Shown here piece by piece: positions 24,488 through 37,645 of a DNA stretch of 64,000 bases; the first letter of the stretch is position 1, and every line of letters begins with the position of its first letter. The DNA is taken from the NCBI RefSeq assembly GCF_000264905.1, contig NW_006763141.1:84244-148243 (forward strand). Reading direction: 5' to 3'. The translations under genes and the position numbers were made by a program. The notes beneath the pieces were generated by a model that worked only from the letters and a program-made list of their open reading frames with translations, was not told the origin of the DNA and did no database searches. Source of the DNA: Stereum hirsutum FP-91666 SS1 (taxonomy: Eukaryota > Basidiomycota > Agaricomycetes > Russulales > Stereaceae).

Positions 24488-24506
24488 CGCCACGTGGCAC
24501 GTGGCG
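24488..24506. promoter_or_regulatory. 19-bp perfect palindrome with two E-boxes
   Basis: CGCCACGTG-G-CACGTGGCG is perfectly palindromic about its central base and contains two CACGTG E-boxes (24491-24496 and 24498-24503). CACGTG is the core site of bHLH factors such as Pho4 and Cbf1 types. It lies about 310 bases upstream of the ATG of the secreted hydrolase-like gene. Confidence 0.5.
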
Positions 24507-25038
24507 TGAGCGTATTCAGAAGACGTTTGGGCCACAATTGTCGTCCTGGTCTTCGCGTTCAAGTTCATAGATTGTTACCATAACCTCGTATGCTGTGAAT
24601 TTCTGCTCTTGTGGATGTCGAATCTGTACTGACGATAGTTGAAATTTCTTGCTCTTCTTCGTTTATATAGCTTGCTTTGACAGACTGTCCAATGAGTGAG
24701 CATTGTGAGAGATTGTGAGACGCCGTCGTCACCAGAAACGCCCTATCCCGATTTTCGCCGAGCAAGAACGCATACATACATGGCAGTAACAGCTATCCAA
24801 CTAGCCATTCCTGGCGAGATAACACGATTACTCCGCCAGCCATCCTACATAAGAGCAAGAGAAGCTCTCGCCGCCCACGACCGCTGATATCAGATCTTCA
24901 GAGGTAGACCCAACTACTGAAACATACTTGGATCGAACTTCCTCTTCGGAAGTGTCCAAGAGCGAGCCTGACCGTCCAACCCGGAGTAGGAACAATCCAA
25001 AAGTAGGTGTAAGTACTCGAATAGGGAGGTGCCAAGAA

Positions 25039-25071
25039 AATCGGGCTTTTCCTCTGTCAACGAGCCCGATT
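25039..25071. repeat. inverted repeat, 9-bp stem
   Basis: AATCGGGCT (25039-25047) and AGCCCGATT (25063-25071) are perfect complements with a 15-base loop. A further AGCCCGAT occurs at about 25229-25236. Confidence 0.4.
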
Positions 25072-26281
25072 CACGCCGGCGGTATATAACGACGAGTCCG
25101 CTGCCCTCTTGTTAACGAGGCCCAACAACATCTCTGTCACCACATAACGGAGAGATTGAGACAGTACGTTGATCTCCTCAGGTAATGAATTTGGAGCATA
25201 CCAGAGGCTAGGTAAGTCCGATAAAGCGAGCCCGATAAACAAGTGGATCCCAAGATATGTTACTCAGTTTCGTACTGAAGGTGACGGAAAGCCTCGGAAA
25301 GCCAAAGGACGCGAAGTAGTGCGAGATTTCGCCGAACCTTCTTGACCCTCCACCGCTTTGAGGACGAGGAAGGTGAAGATTGGGGAAGAGGAACTGGTCT
25401 AGGGTAGCCCAGAGGAGAAGGAGGCGTTAAGGTTGTGAGGGTTCGAGAAGATTGCAGCAAAATTTCCGAGAAGTTTCTTTTTAAGCTTGATCCTGATGGG
25501 TCTTTGCATCTTCTTTTCAAAGATACTTTGACGAAGAGGATGGGTGCTTGATTCCGTCTGTCCATCAGGCTATGGCGCAACGCAGGATGAGAGGGCGGAG
25601 GATTCCGCTTGGATTCCGCTGGTCCCGCCGGGACTTGCGGGTTGGTTGCAGTTCTCGCTTGCGGGGCGCCCGTGGAGCCCCACAACCCCGCCGGCCCCGC
25701 ACTGTACGTCATCACGGACTTTGAGCGTTTGCGATCAACACACTCGGTCCGGGAAGACCGGATGTTTCCGACATGCTCGACGAAGTTCAACGACAGCCTT
25801 GCTTCTGGACGATTTCGAGCTGTTTCTTCCTCACGCTGGTCAGCCCTCTACCCACTCGTGGAAAAGATTCTGAAATGCTGTTTTACGTCGAATTGTGACA
25901 GTGTCCGGATTCTTCTTCTGTTGATCCCTCAAAGCGACTCGGGCACGGAAGGCCTCTTAAACTACGCGTTCAATTTGATCGTCTCGTCGCAAAATCATTA
26001 GCGGGATTATCGGATGATAAGTTCTAGTAGCTGGACGAGGTCATGGGGTCACCCACAGCCAGGAACAAAGCGAATTGGAAGGAGCTCCGGAGAATGGAGA
26101 ATGTCATAATTTGCGGACTTTGACGAGTTAAAAGCAGCCCGCACCTTGCCCCAGATGGTTTCTTTGACGAACCCCCCACCCTGTTGTACAACGTACATAA
26201 AGGTCTCAACCTTCAGGGTGTGCTCTCATCCAATCGCGCTTTGAATCCACGACCTAGACGATACCTTCGACGACTAACACC

Positions 26282-28982
26282 ATGAGGAAGTACCTCCGAG
26301 ATGTGAAGGGGAAGAGCCTCATATGGTGTATCAACCTAGTGGCCGGTCTCGCTATTTTCTTGTACGTTGTTTCGTTCGTCTCTGCATGGCTGAAGACTAC
26401 TGACCGATGCACATCATAGTTTTGGGTACGATCAGGGTATGATGGGAGGCGTCAACACGTCTCCAGACTACGTCCGGGTAATGGGTCTGGGCTATTCGAC
26501 GTGAATTGTCCTCGTTACATTTCTACCAAACTACTTGCTCATTGAAACTGTTTCAGATATGAGGGTCCATCAGAAGGATGGGTTGCCACTATCACGGAGC
26601 CTACTAGGCAGGGTGGTATCGTCAGTAGTGCGTATCTGTTCTTTGTTCATTCTAGTGAAACCTTCTCAACTCGTACTTTTCTCGCCAGTCTATTACTTCG
26701 GAACTCTCTTGGGATGTCTCGCTGCTGGTATTATCGGTGATAAGTACGGAACATTAGACATAAATCAGTGTCCGCAAACATGAGGCTTATCAACTGCTTT
26801 GTATAGGATTGGACGTATTAAGACTATGTGGATTGTACGTCCCACTTTCACCAGTTTTCTCACCTCCCCGTTGAACGTGGCTCTACTTGCTGCAGGGTTC
26901 TGTCTGGGTACTAGTCGGTGCATCATTGCAATGCTCAGCTCAGAATATCGCATGGTAAGTTCGTGTCATATTACCAGTTACTCCTCCCTTTTACTCATGT
27001 GTGGTCTCTGCTCTCACACAGGATGCTCTGTGCGCGAGTCATCAACGGCATCGGTACAGGCTTCCTCAACGCCGTCGTTCCCGTCTGGACTGCCGAAGTT
27101 GCAACACATACGTCACGAGGTATGTTATCGTTTCTTCTTCTTTATCGTCTCCACTCTCATACGGATCCCTTTGGCCGTGCTTAGGTGCTACTATCGCCAT
27201 GGAGTTCACACTCAACATTTTCGGTGTCGTCGTCGCGTATTGGCTTGAGTTCGGCATGGGATTCATCGGAGACGGTAACACTGAAGTGAGTAAATTAAGC
27301 CCACGTTTTTCTGCGTTCTCACGTCAACGGAACATATCTAACCTGCGTGATTGCCCACAGGTTCGATGGAGGGTGCGTTATTTTCTACAGGATATCGGGT
27401 ACAGCTGGGATGACATCTAACTCAAATGAAAACATGTAGTTCCCAATCGCATTCCAAGTTCTGCCGCTTCTTGTGTTCATGGTACGGGTTTTTCTTCTAT
27501 CCGTCCGCTGTTCACATTCCGTATCTTCCTCGTCAAACTTTGACTTACTTGAAACTGTACGGTCATAGGTCGTTGTCCCATTCATGCCCGAATCCCCCCG
27601 CTGGCTCATAAAAGCTGGACGTAACGAAGAGGCCCGACACATTCTCTACCGACTTCGCTGGAAAGAAGAGACTGACAGTACCGACGCCACTACCACTACT
27701 CTCTCCGAGAAGCGAGGTGACGTGCAAGTAGAGAAGGGTGACAGCGGTACCGCCACTCCAACCGGGGCCGAAACGGACATCACGCAACGGGAGAAATTGA
27801 GCGAGATGGCGCAGGCAGAGTACGACGATATCGTAGGAATTGTCGACCTGGAGAAGAAGCATGCGGGGCAGAATACCTATTTCTCGATGTTCTTCGGACG
27901 GCGTACGTATTCCTTCCTTGCTCTTGTCGCACAGTTAAGCGATCTAAGCTAACCTTACCATGATGTCTTTCAGACTCTGGAGATTTGCACATCGCACGTA
28001 GGGTACAGCTGAATATTTGGCTGCAAATTGTGCAAGAGTAAGTACCTTTTTGAATATGACGAAGAAAGATTCTGACGTTCTGGTCGGTCTTGTGTGGTTA
28101 GATGGGCTGGTATCGCTGCGATTACCGTTTATGCCCCAACCCTGTTCTCAGAGGCTGGATACAGTGCTCGCAAGTCTGAGTGGCTCTCTGGTCTCAACGA
28201 CGTGCGTAGAATCTCCATCCCCCGCCCCCCCTTTTTTATTATTTTTATTTATTATTTTATTTCTAAAATCGCTGTAGTTCTAACCTCGTAATCATTCCTC
28301 ATTCCCAGATAACATACTGTCTCTCTACCCTCTTTGCCATCTACACAATTGACCGTTGGGGCCGTCGCGTCGGTCTCTGGTGGGGCGCTGTCGCACAAGG
28401 CATCTGCCTCCTCCTTGCAGGAGGGTTCGGTCGTCTCCTCAAGGATCATCCTGAGAAGGCCGCGGAATATGGAGCCGCGGCTGCGTTCTTCATTTTCGCC
28501 TACACAGCGGTGTTCGGTGCGACATGGTTGACGATTCCTTGGGTATACCCAACGGAGACGTTCCCGCTCGAAGTCAGAGCTAAGGGTATGGCGTGGGGCG
28601 TTGTTGGCTGGAGTATCGGTGCGCCTCAACAATCCTATCATTCTTAGTATTCGTTCTGACTCTCGTCTCTGTGATCTCAGGCAACGGCTGGCTAACACTC
28701 ATGAACCCCATCATGTTCTCCGCCATTGCCGAGAACACCTTCTACATCTTCGCCGCCGTCAATTTCCTCTCTATCCCACTTGTTTGGGCCTTCTACCCCG
28801 AGACGGCGAACCGCACACTCGAGGAGATGGACCTGCTGTTCGCGAGCAAGAGTCCTTTCGTGTGGGAAATGGAGAAGAACTTCGCGAAGTTGAAGGCAGA
28901 GAACCAGGGTGTGAGTCATATGGCGCATGTTGGTGAGCATCACCGAGCAGATGAGCAGATGGAGGTGGCTGGGAAGGTATAG
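26282..28982 (+). CDS. MFS sugar transporter
   Basis: Fifteen exons give 578 aa: 26282..26361, 26420..26500, 26557..26627, 26689..26743, 26807..26834, 26896..26954, 27022..27119, 27185..27285, 27361..27372, 27440..27481, 27569..27902, 27974..28037, 28102..28201, 28309..28618, 28681..28982. Exon 9 is 12 nt. Signatures of the sugar porter family are present: FGYDQGMMGGV in helix 1, GDKIGRIK after helix 2, PESPRWLI after helix 6, a long charged central loop, DRWGRRVGL and TFPLEVRAKG. The topology is that of a plasma-membrane 12-helix hexose/polyol:H+ symporter. The family is close to STL1-like and hexose porters; the substrate cannot be read from sequence. Confidence 0.9.
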
Positions 28983-31900
28983 GAGACCTCCAGTGTTGAG
29001 ATGCTGTGGCGCTAGGCTCTAGATAGTAGATACCTCGAGCCTGGATTTACTTACTTCGCTTTTCTCGTCTGCCACGACTTGGTTATGTTTTATTAGACGT
29101 CTTGATATCTCATGTTATTACCTTTTAGTTTCTTGGGTAACGCAGATGCTGCTTGTTGGCGACACTGGGCAACAGTAGTCTTTTTTACAGACCTTTATAG
29201 TGATACCAATCGATCCAAAATCGATCATTGTTACAGGGCAACAGCGGCAACGGCAAAAGTAAACAAATAAACGCCACAGTGGCGTGTCGTGCGAAGAAAG
29301 AATCAACATCGCAATCAGTGAATCAGTTTGATTCAACGAAACAGCCCAAGCGTGAACAGTCTTCATCTTCAGTGCTTCACTGTGCTTCGCCCTCTCGCTT
29401 TGCTTCCGCTCGTGCCAACTTGGAAGTGACTTGGCCATGAAGTTATAATTCACGGAGTGGCTTTGCCTAGTTCTGCGCTTCGTCTACGAACATCTGCAAC
29501 AATCAGTGGCGTGCCACTTCACAGCTGATTCTTGTGACGCTCACAGCCAACCACGCCACTCCTGTATCGGTCGACCCTTGGGCAACTTTTTTCTTATCGA
29601 GAAGCTCACGGATCGTCGTACTTGGGAAAGAGCACACATAGGGCTCCTCTTCTCTCGACATAGAGGCTTCGTGCTTCTAACACGCTTGATCATGCCGACA
29701 ACGCGTTGTTTCTACTATACATGACGGTAAGTCTGCCACAGTGATCGTGTACCATTCTCTCAATCTACCATCTTCGCGGTCACAGATTATCTCACCAAAT
29801 TATATTGAGAAACTGCTATGGGCGCAGTCCCTTCATCTTTCCAGTGGCACGAGCATATCGTGAGCTTCCCGTGCTTCATTTTCGGAGTTCAACGACATCA
29901 TTTCCCCTCATGCTCCATATTTTTCCTTCATTTACTTCCGACCAGGCGAGCCTCATGCCGTGACGTGTCTACCATTGAGATCTGGTATCCGACGTGCATG
30001 CGGGAGCTGTTTGCTCACGTGAACAGCCAATGATTCGACGGGCAGGTTCTCGATCTCACTGCAATTCGTGCGTACGAGGTGACACGGGAATAAGGCGGTT
30101 GACCCCTATTCGTCGGGCCATCTCCCAGGCTGTAATACGTTCATTGGTTCTCAGTGTTATGTTACCACATATCCTGAAGAATATACTCAAGAGTCAGGTC
30201 TGAGTTTGAGGTGTTTCGTATGGTTCACCTCTCAATATGAGAGCGACTCTAGCGATGGCTCGCCACAGTTCTGGTGAACTCTATCTGCATAGATGATATT
30301 TCTGTCTCCCGGACTTCGGATGGTTGGGTGACGAAACCTTAATCGATCGAGCCAGTATAGCACACATTTACTCCAAAGGATCCGATTCAGGATCAAGTTC
30401 GGGATATTGGCTAGGAAACTTGTATCTGATTTTAACAGAACTTTAGGCCTTTGCGACATGTTACCTCCGTCTATTAGAACCGAGTTTTTTCTGACGGTTT
30501 GCCTGAATCGGGACCAATGGGAACTGGTGTTTCTAGTCGATAGCTCGTACACAACGCTCGTGCACTTTTCGGAGACCCGTTGGCAACCGTCTTGCAGTAC
30601 TAGCAGACCAATGGGCATGGATTTTTTTTTACTACGCAAAAGGCTTGAGTTTCCCCGCCCGTTTCTCATCCCACGTCGGCACCCTCTGGGCCTCATTCTA
30701 CCTTCTCATTCACCTCTCATAGTACTTGGAGCAAGCGAAGTATAACTTGACTCCGATTTCGTGCTTTCTATATCGTCTTCGAGGTCTACTCATGCCCCAC
30801 TTGTGGCGTACACGTTCAGCGACTTCTGACCAGGGACTCCCGGAATCCGTTCACCGGGCAGCATGTCCATTATCACGAGGCTTTCAGGAAGTCGACGAAG
30901 AGGTGTTGACTATGTGCGCGATGGTCTTCTGTCCCACGAACTCTGTTCATCTTGCCTCGGGTGGGAATTGCCAGCGTAATTCCTAGTCTAGCCACACGAG
31001 GGTGGTGCAATGTCAGTGCTACATGCGTGTGCTATTGCGTCTACTGTGCCCATGATGTGTAGCTCTGCTTGCATGTTGCTACTGGCATTTCATGCAAGTC
31101 ATATGCACGCAGCAGTCTCTAAGGCCATATATAATTGATATTTTCGTATTCATATGGTCTTACGTTGACCCTCTTTGGTTTGCCAGACCATTTGTTACTT
31201 AGCCCCAATGGCGATACGAGATGTCAGTCCCGGATTAACCTCTTGACGAACGCGCAGATAAGCCACGGACGTCCACACCGGATCATAGACAGGCTCAAAT
31301 CCGTTAGTCGGATGTCCGCCGGATTCGATGATGGTATCGAGTCCGAACGAAGCATCGTGTTCAAAGCAAGGCTACAGGTTCAGCGTCAGGTGTCGCGAAC
31401 AAGTCGCGAATGGTCAATGCTTCTCTGTAGACCATTTCCTCGTGACCAATGTCCAGATGTCAATGCGTCCGGCAACCCAAGAAGCTTGGAGAGGATCTGT
31501 ATCGACGAGCCGGTGCTGAGCGTCTACAGCCAGCTGTGGCATGCAGGCCGAACACGAAGGCCTATGCACTCGAGCTCCTCCCCTACGCATGCAGGCTCAG
31601 TGTTGTCGTTATTCGCTTTGATCAGGGACTGTGATCGGCATTCTTCCGTCACTCTATCCTGTCCTTTTGCCTTCGTTGAGCCAATTGAATGAGGCCGAGG
31701 TATGCGTCCTGTCTCTTCCCGAAAACTCGGTCGACGAGGAGGCGCTGATCCAGGACATCGGCCCCCAAATAATGAATCTGAGTCCGACGATTTATTTCTC
31801 CAATATTTCTCTGACCCACTGACTGGGCCCAATGTATCAATACAGCAGTCTTTGTTCAGACATATGCATGGATAAAACGGATTCACAAGTTCGACCCAGA

Positions 31901-34900
31901 TCCCATGTTCACCAAGGCGCAAAACTGACGGACAGACAGTTTCCGATGGTTTACTTAGCTCCAATCGACGCTTGCCAAATATTCCAACGATTAATTTTCC
32001 CTCTGTAGCTATCCTCTTATCTGATAGTTATCTTGTCTGTGCAATCCTTCAAGCCATACATTCTTGCCCGAATTCGACGGTCATCACGGACCGTTGTATT
32101 TGGAATAGACCTACTAGGAAAAGTCAGGAATCTCAAGAAGATGGTGACCGAGCGGGCGACGCGGTGTGCGGATGGCACTCAGCTACAATTCCGACGTTTC
32201 TGTGATGCTGAGCGTCTCTGTGTTCTGTCTTTGACCATACGCAGAAGCTCTTCGGCCCACATTTAGGCAAAGGTGCGCTCGTACGGTCCTTATCGATGGT
32301 GACATCTGTCCCTAGAGCTCTTATCGATGGTGATTTAACCCTCCGGAAGAGGGTGGATGAGTGGCGTTTTGGAATTCGGGCAGTGCAGTTGGTCAGCACG
32401 AGACTCGACTACATCGTGAATGTCGATGCAATTGCAAGAGGCTTGAGAGGGCATGTAGGTGAGGACTCATTGACTTTCCACGTCGAGTACTTCATTGAGG
32501 GCGTTTGCGGTGCCTTGAAAGACAGAAACAAGGAGGTCAGTGGAGGTCAGTAAGCTCTTCATATGGCGGATGATTTGTGGCGCAGGCCAAGCGTATGATT
32601 GTCATGGTTCTGATCTCGAGGATTGCCTTCTGTTCCTGCAGATTCAAATACCACAGGAAGCCTCGTTGCTTTCATTTCCTCGAGATCCGATACAAACCTC
32701 ATACGCTTCCGTCGATGTGCAGCGATACCTCCGGACCCGAGATCATGGCTTCGGATATAGACAAGTTCACAGACGTCCGTAGCCCCTGTCGATGGAGGTT
32801 GCAAGATGAGTTCGGGGCAAGTCCATGATAGAGAAATATTTCTCTGACCGTACAGCCATCGCAGACGGCGCTCGCGATGGCGTAGTACAGAGATTGATCA
32901 CGAGTAAGACAAGTACTGTCTTCATTTCATCCGCGTGTCCTATTGTTTTTGTCACGCCACTCATGGAGCCTGAACATAGGGGATGCTAGCCAAGGACATT
33001 GATTTCCGTACGCTTTGACTAGAACCAGTGTAACTGTTTCTAGGGGTCGCGGAACAGAATACACCTAACTCCTCCGGTGAGTGGCGTGGATATCCTAATA
33101 CTCAGTTCAGAGCTTCAACCGTCGATCATCCTCTCACTCTTCCGTTCTTCAAAGACACGTTACAATAAATGAATCCTACAGTGTATGCCTACGGCCACAC
33201 CCGGCTTCCATGCGATATCAACGACGCGAATACCTACCAGATGACCTCCCATTTTTGCCTTGTAAGTCCTTAGTACTCTTTTGTTCCCTCCAACGTGGAA
33301 CGTGCAAGGCGATGGGGGCGTTCCACGACTGCGAGTCACTGCTGCCGCGATGCGGGTCACTCGTCCAGCAGCTTTCCTTCAAGGCTGTTGGAAGTCAGAA
33401 TGTTCGTCCCGGGCCATAATAAACGCTTGCACATGTGGCTCACTGGGGCAATCCCCTTCTTCACCATATTTAGACACTTGGGTCAAGAGTCGAGAAAAGA
33501 CAGGACCCTCTTTGATCGCTGCGAGCTCTAAAGCGTGAAAGTGGAGCTCACTGTCTGTTTATCAAGGGCAAGGACTGATAAACTGTGGTCACCAGTGGGA
33601 CTTGAACATCTTCGCCGTTGGTCACGCCCATCTCTCGAGCCCCATACTCCCGTCTTCTTCGTGCGCCAATCAATGAAGGTAAAGCTTGATACGTCTCCTA
33701 ATCGTTGAGGATTCTGAAGTCTAAAGCCTAAAATGCTACAAGAGTCTCGCAGAGAACAACGGAGTCCGACAAAATTTCTCCTAACAAAGCAGTACTAGCC
33801 CACTTTCTTTTCTCTGAGCATCAGAGGATCCTACTGAGACTTCCTGCAGAGCTACAGATGCACACTGTCGCCTTCGATCTGCTCCACATGAGTACCACAA
33901 CGTGTTGTGTGGTCCGAGCCGCTTCCTGATAGGAGCGGGATGCTATGTCCTTCCATACTCCCTGTAACACCTGATGGGGTTGTTGGTGATTGTCGGTAAC
34001 AGGCTGGAGGAACAAAATTGTTCGGTGAAGATCCCAGCGGGCGTCACCCAGCTTACGACCGGTTAATAGCTGTCACTGTAAAGTTATAGGGTATAAATTA
34101 ATAACTCTTAGTATGACAGTTGGGAAGATATATGGAGGACATTGGGACGCTCGGACTCTCGGGTTTGATGGACAAGTTTAGACCAGGCTACACTGCTCTT
34201 CTTGTCACAACTCCCGCAGCTGTCGTCTTAGCTGCGTCTAACTCAAAGTCAGATGTCGATCTCATAGACACGGACGCACGACAGCCACCCACCTAGCGTG
34301 AGCTACTCGAGATCTCGAGGCGGCTCGTCTAAGGGTTTTATATGCAGATGGAGGATTTAGTGTACAGCTGTGCTCGATGAGAACAAGGGGCAGTTCAGAA
34401 CGGGCGCGGAACGTGGACCAAGCATGGTGCCACCACCGCTACCCATCATCATCAGAAGAGTCGAACACTGCCGCGTTCCCGAATAAAGAACCTGATCCTG
34501 CTGTACTTACAGCGTCTACACCAGACCTACTCACACGACGAGGCGACGTCTTGTCACACTCGCAACGTCCAGACCACCGAGGAACTTGGGCCTCGTGATA
34601 CACGGGTGAGGGATAAGTGGGTTCAGTGGCGAGACGTCTGCATCTAGACTACTTATTGAGTTCCAAGTTTCGAGAAGCTGTTTCATCTATTCAATTGGGG
34701 CAATAGTGAGGCTGTCATGAATGGAGGGAACGACGAAGCGGTTCGATTTAAGTTTATTGTGGCGTTATGATGCGTTGATGGTTTAGACCCTTTAGACTTT
34801 CGATCTACGACGGCGAGGTCGTAAGTTGATCTATCTAGTTAAGAGTGAGGACTAATGCTTCAATCCATTCTTCGTACGAGACAAAAAATGCAGACCACGT

Positions 34901-36000
34901 ACCGTATCCGTATTGTCATTTGGCGAACAAGAAGAAAAGTAAGACACCTCACTCTACGCACTTATCCGGTCCTGCACGCACCAGCATCGCACCTAACGTA
35001 CTCATTACACCTACCTCGAGTGGCACACGAGCAGGAAAATAAAATAAAAACACAAGCACCGTCATGCTTCCACACTTACACCGTACTCAAAAGCAGCAAT
35101 ACACGCCGCAACAAGGCTTTCGCCTCGTCAGTGCCTCGAGGCCTCCTATGCTTTGAAAATCGGGACGAGATCGCACCCACCTTTGCACCTTTAAATTTAT
35201 CGTATTTCGCTTCACTTCGCCATCGGGGACGGATTTCGATCGTCCCGGCGAGTCAGGCGTGTATAAGGAGTAAAGGTCTGTAAGCGTGTCACGGTATGTA
35301 CTTACAGAGATCTCGTAAGCGCTTGTGCAATTATGCATGACTTTCAATTGGAAGGCATGAGGCGGTGGGATTCCGAACGAGCTTTGGACATGTACCGAGC
35401 GATGCTGAGCGTGCTGCGTCCGCTGCGTCGACGTCCGGGTCGTCCTTCTGATGTGAACTGCCTATGGAAGAAACCTGTTAGCTACAGATCCCACGAGAAG
35501 AGTATACAGACGAAACAGAAAGACAGAGAGAATTCGAGCAGCAGAACAGCGCACACACATGCTTAATCCCGGGCCTACCTACGCAGCAAGATCTTCAGTC
35601 GAAGCCGTCAGGCATCCTCGGACCTCCATCGTCCAAGCTTCCTCTCTTCCTTCCGTTCCGTCTCCCGTAAGCCATAATGATATAGCGCAAGCCCAGCATC
35701 ATCCATGAACAGGCAATTCGGAATAACAACCAGCGTGCATACCCCCCGCGCCGAGCACTGAGCACGCAATTGCGTCCTCAAGCTCAAGGTCAGGCCTCAA
35801 GGCAACCGGAATGGAAAATCTAGAGATGCAGATACAGATAAGTTACAGCCCGAGATTACAGATAATCATAATCCCAGTACCGCATTTTACCGCAAGGATA
35901 ATCTCAGATGCAGATACATAAGTAGTACCTGCAGGTACCTGCCCGCCTCAAGGCCTGTGATCATGACATCGCACAACACAATGCAAGGTCAGGTAAGCAA
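28983..36000. other. gene-poor region, mostly without recognisable features
   Basis: About 7 kb with many short ORFs on both strands but no frame that can be spliced into a recognisable protein. A stretch near 33829-33927 on the plus strand reads LLRLPAELQM..., which faintly recalls an F-box start and ends quickly at a stop. A short direct repeat (CTTATCGATGGTGA) occurs near 32290 and 32319. No intact transposon, LTR pair or tRNA was found. Confidence 0.45.
35823..35940. repeat. short direct repeats and a 14-bp palindrome
   Basis: GATGCAGATACA occurs twice about 80 bases apart (near 35825 and 35907), with several GATAA/GATAC words between. GTACCTGCAGGTAC at 35925-35938 is a perfect palindrome. 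This may be a relic of a small mobile element, but no terminal repeats were seen. Confidence 0.3.
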
Positions 36001-37201
36001 CCTGGGGCGAAGGGTTGCCGTATATAGTCAAGAGTCGTCCAAGGATCCGTATATGGTCAAGATGGAAGGAACGAAAGCCTGTGGCTTGTCTGAAAGTTTG
36101 TTCGTTCAGTGGCGGCCATGGCCAGGGGGCCGGGACGTGGGGTCGGAAGCAAAGAAAAAAAAACGATCCGTTGTGGCTGAGGTTGAAGCGGAGTGGAACT
36201 TTATTTTTTTTGCGTCCGAGTGGAACGTGCGGTCGGGGTGGCGAGATGATGATGATGATGGTGCGGGTGGCGAGACTTTGTTCGAGTCGGATGTTCTCAA
36301 TCGAATGGTGTGATGCGGAGGTAAGTTTCGTTCGTCGTCGTGGTAATACAGTACGTCGTCGTACAAATTTCCATGATGGGAGAACCAGAACGACTCGCCG
36401 AAAAACGAATAAAATTATTTAAGCTCGACTCTTCCATCAAGGTTCAGACGCCCTCATAACCTACATGAACACAGAGGTCCTCGGGAGATGAACACACGTC
36501 ATACATGGCCGTAAGTAAGAGATTCCTCAACCTGAAGCATCAATATTAATGAATCCGCACCCACGGATGTAAACCCTCAGAAAAGATCAATGTCGTTGCA
36601 TACGCATACGTACGTGCATCCATACGGCTGTGCGTTCATGCGTTCGTCCATCTGAATTCTACGCATTCGAAAGCACAGTAAACTCCTCGGCTCGAAGCTC
36701 GAAGCAAGCAAGTATTCCTCACTCACTTCCATCTCGTATTCAACCACCGCCCGCTTTGAAATTCCTCCACCCTCTTGAACATAGCCACGGCAAAGCAAAG
36801 CACTGAATGGCTCAAAGACGAACCGAGCGAGGGCAAAGGGTTACCATAATCATCCTGGTATGTATGCATGCAGTCCACCCCATCCCATCCCAGACATGAG
36901 GCCACGCCATACTTACGCCACTCCTCAGGGCTCCCCGTCCCTGCATCCAGTTCACCTCCAGCCACTCAGTTGCACTCAAGGTCCAAGGACAAGGTAGAGC
37001 AGGAGGAGCTGACAAGCGCCCAAAAGTTTCGATGCAGGTAAGGACGGGTGAGAACCTCTTTTCCACTTTGGATGATTTGCGAATTCATTTCACCGGGCCC
37101 TTCTTCCACGGTTCACGTTCGTGTTCGTGTTGGTTGTTCCATTCACAATCGGGGTCCTCTGCGTGCTTGGCATTTGCTTCCGGGGGGTCATGAGCACAAT
37201 T

Positions 37202-37228
37202 CGGAGTGGTCGGAGTGGACGGAGTGGA
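37202..37228. repeat. tandem 9-mer, three copies
   Basis: CGGAGTGGT, CGGAGTGGA and CGGAGTGGA follow each other directly. Confidence 0.7.
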
Positions 37229-37645
37229 GAGTCGTCGGGTCACGATGCAGGCTCGGAATCGGACTTGGGATGCTGGATGCTGAGGGCAACTCTATGTATA
37301 TAGTGTACGTAGGTAAATATGTATGGAGACGGGAGAGTCCGAACGAAGGAGAAGGAGGAGAAGAGGTTTCGTAAGGATGAAGCTCGAAATGAAAAGAGAG
37401 TGCAGGTCCGGTGAATAAAGCAAAGGACGGGGGGTGCGGAGTTGGAAGTTGGTCAATGCGTAAGCGAGCGAGTGACCATGGGAGAACGGAGTGCTGGACG
37501 TGTGGTCATAAGTTATTTAAACATCTACTCAGGCTGTTACTGTTTGGACTTGGGAAAGGAAGGCAGGGATGGATGGTGTTGTACGTACCCGAGGTCAGGC
37601 TGGTCTATGGAGCCCTCTGTGCGTAAGAGAACCGCAGAGGACTTC

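Larger units (their letters stand above)
24177..26281. other. divergent intergenic region
   Basis: These 2.1 kb separate two divergent genes (secreted hydrolase-like and sugar transporter). The ORF at 25260-25790 begins with TTG and has no family signal. A 9-bp inverted repeat and an E-box palindrome are listed separately; I see nothing else. Confidence 0.5.

Noticed and set aside
25260..25790. 176-aa minus-strand ORF
   Set aside because: It starts at TTG, contains Pro/Ser repeats from GC-rich sequence and matches nothing known to me; no splice continuity.
31135..31692. 185-aa plus-strand ORF
   Set aside because: No ATG-linked promoter, no domain and no splice partners; composition looks non-coding.
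33829..33927. F-box-like peptide LLRLPAELQM on the plus strand
   Set aside because: Only about ten residues resemble an F-box and a stop follows within about 25 codons; at best a relic.
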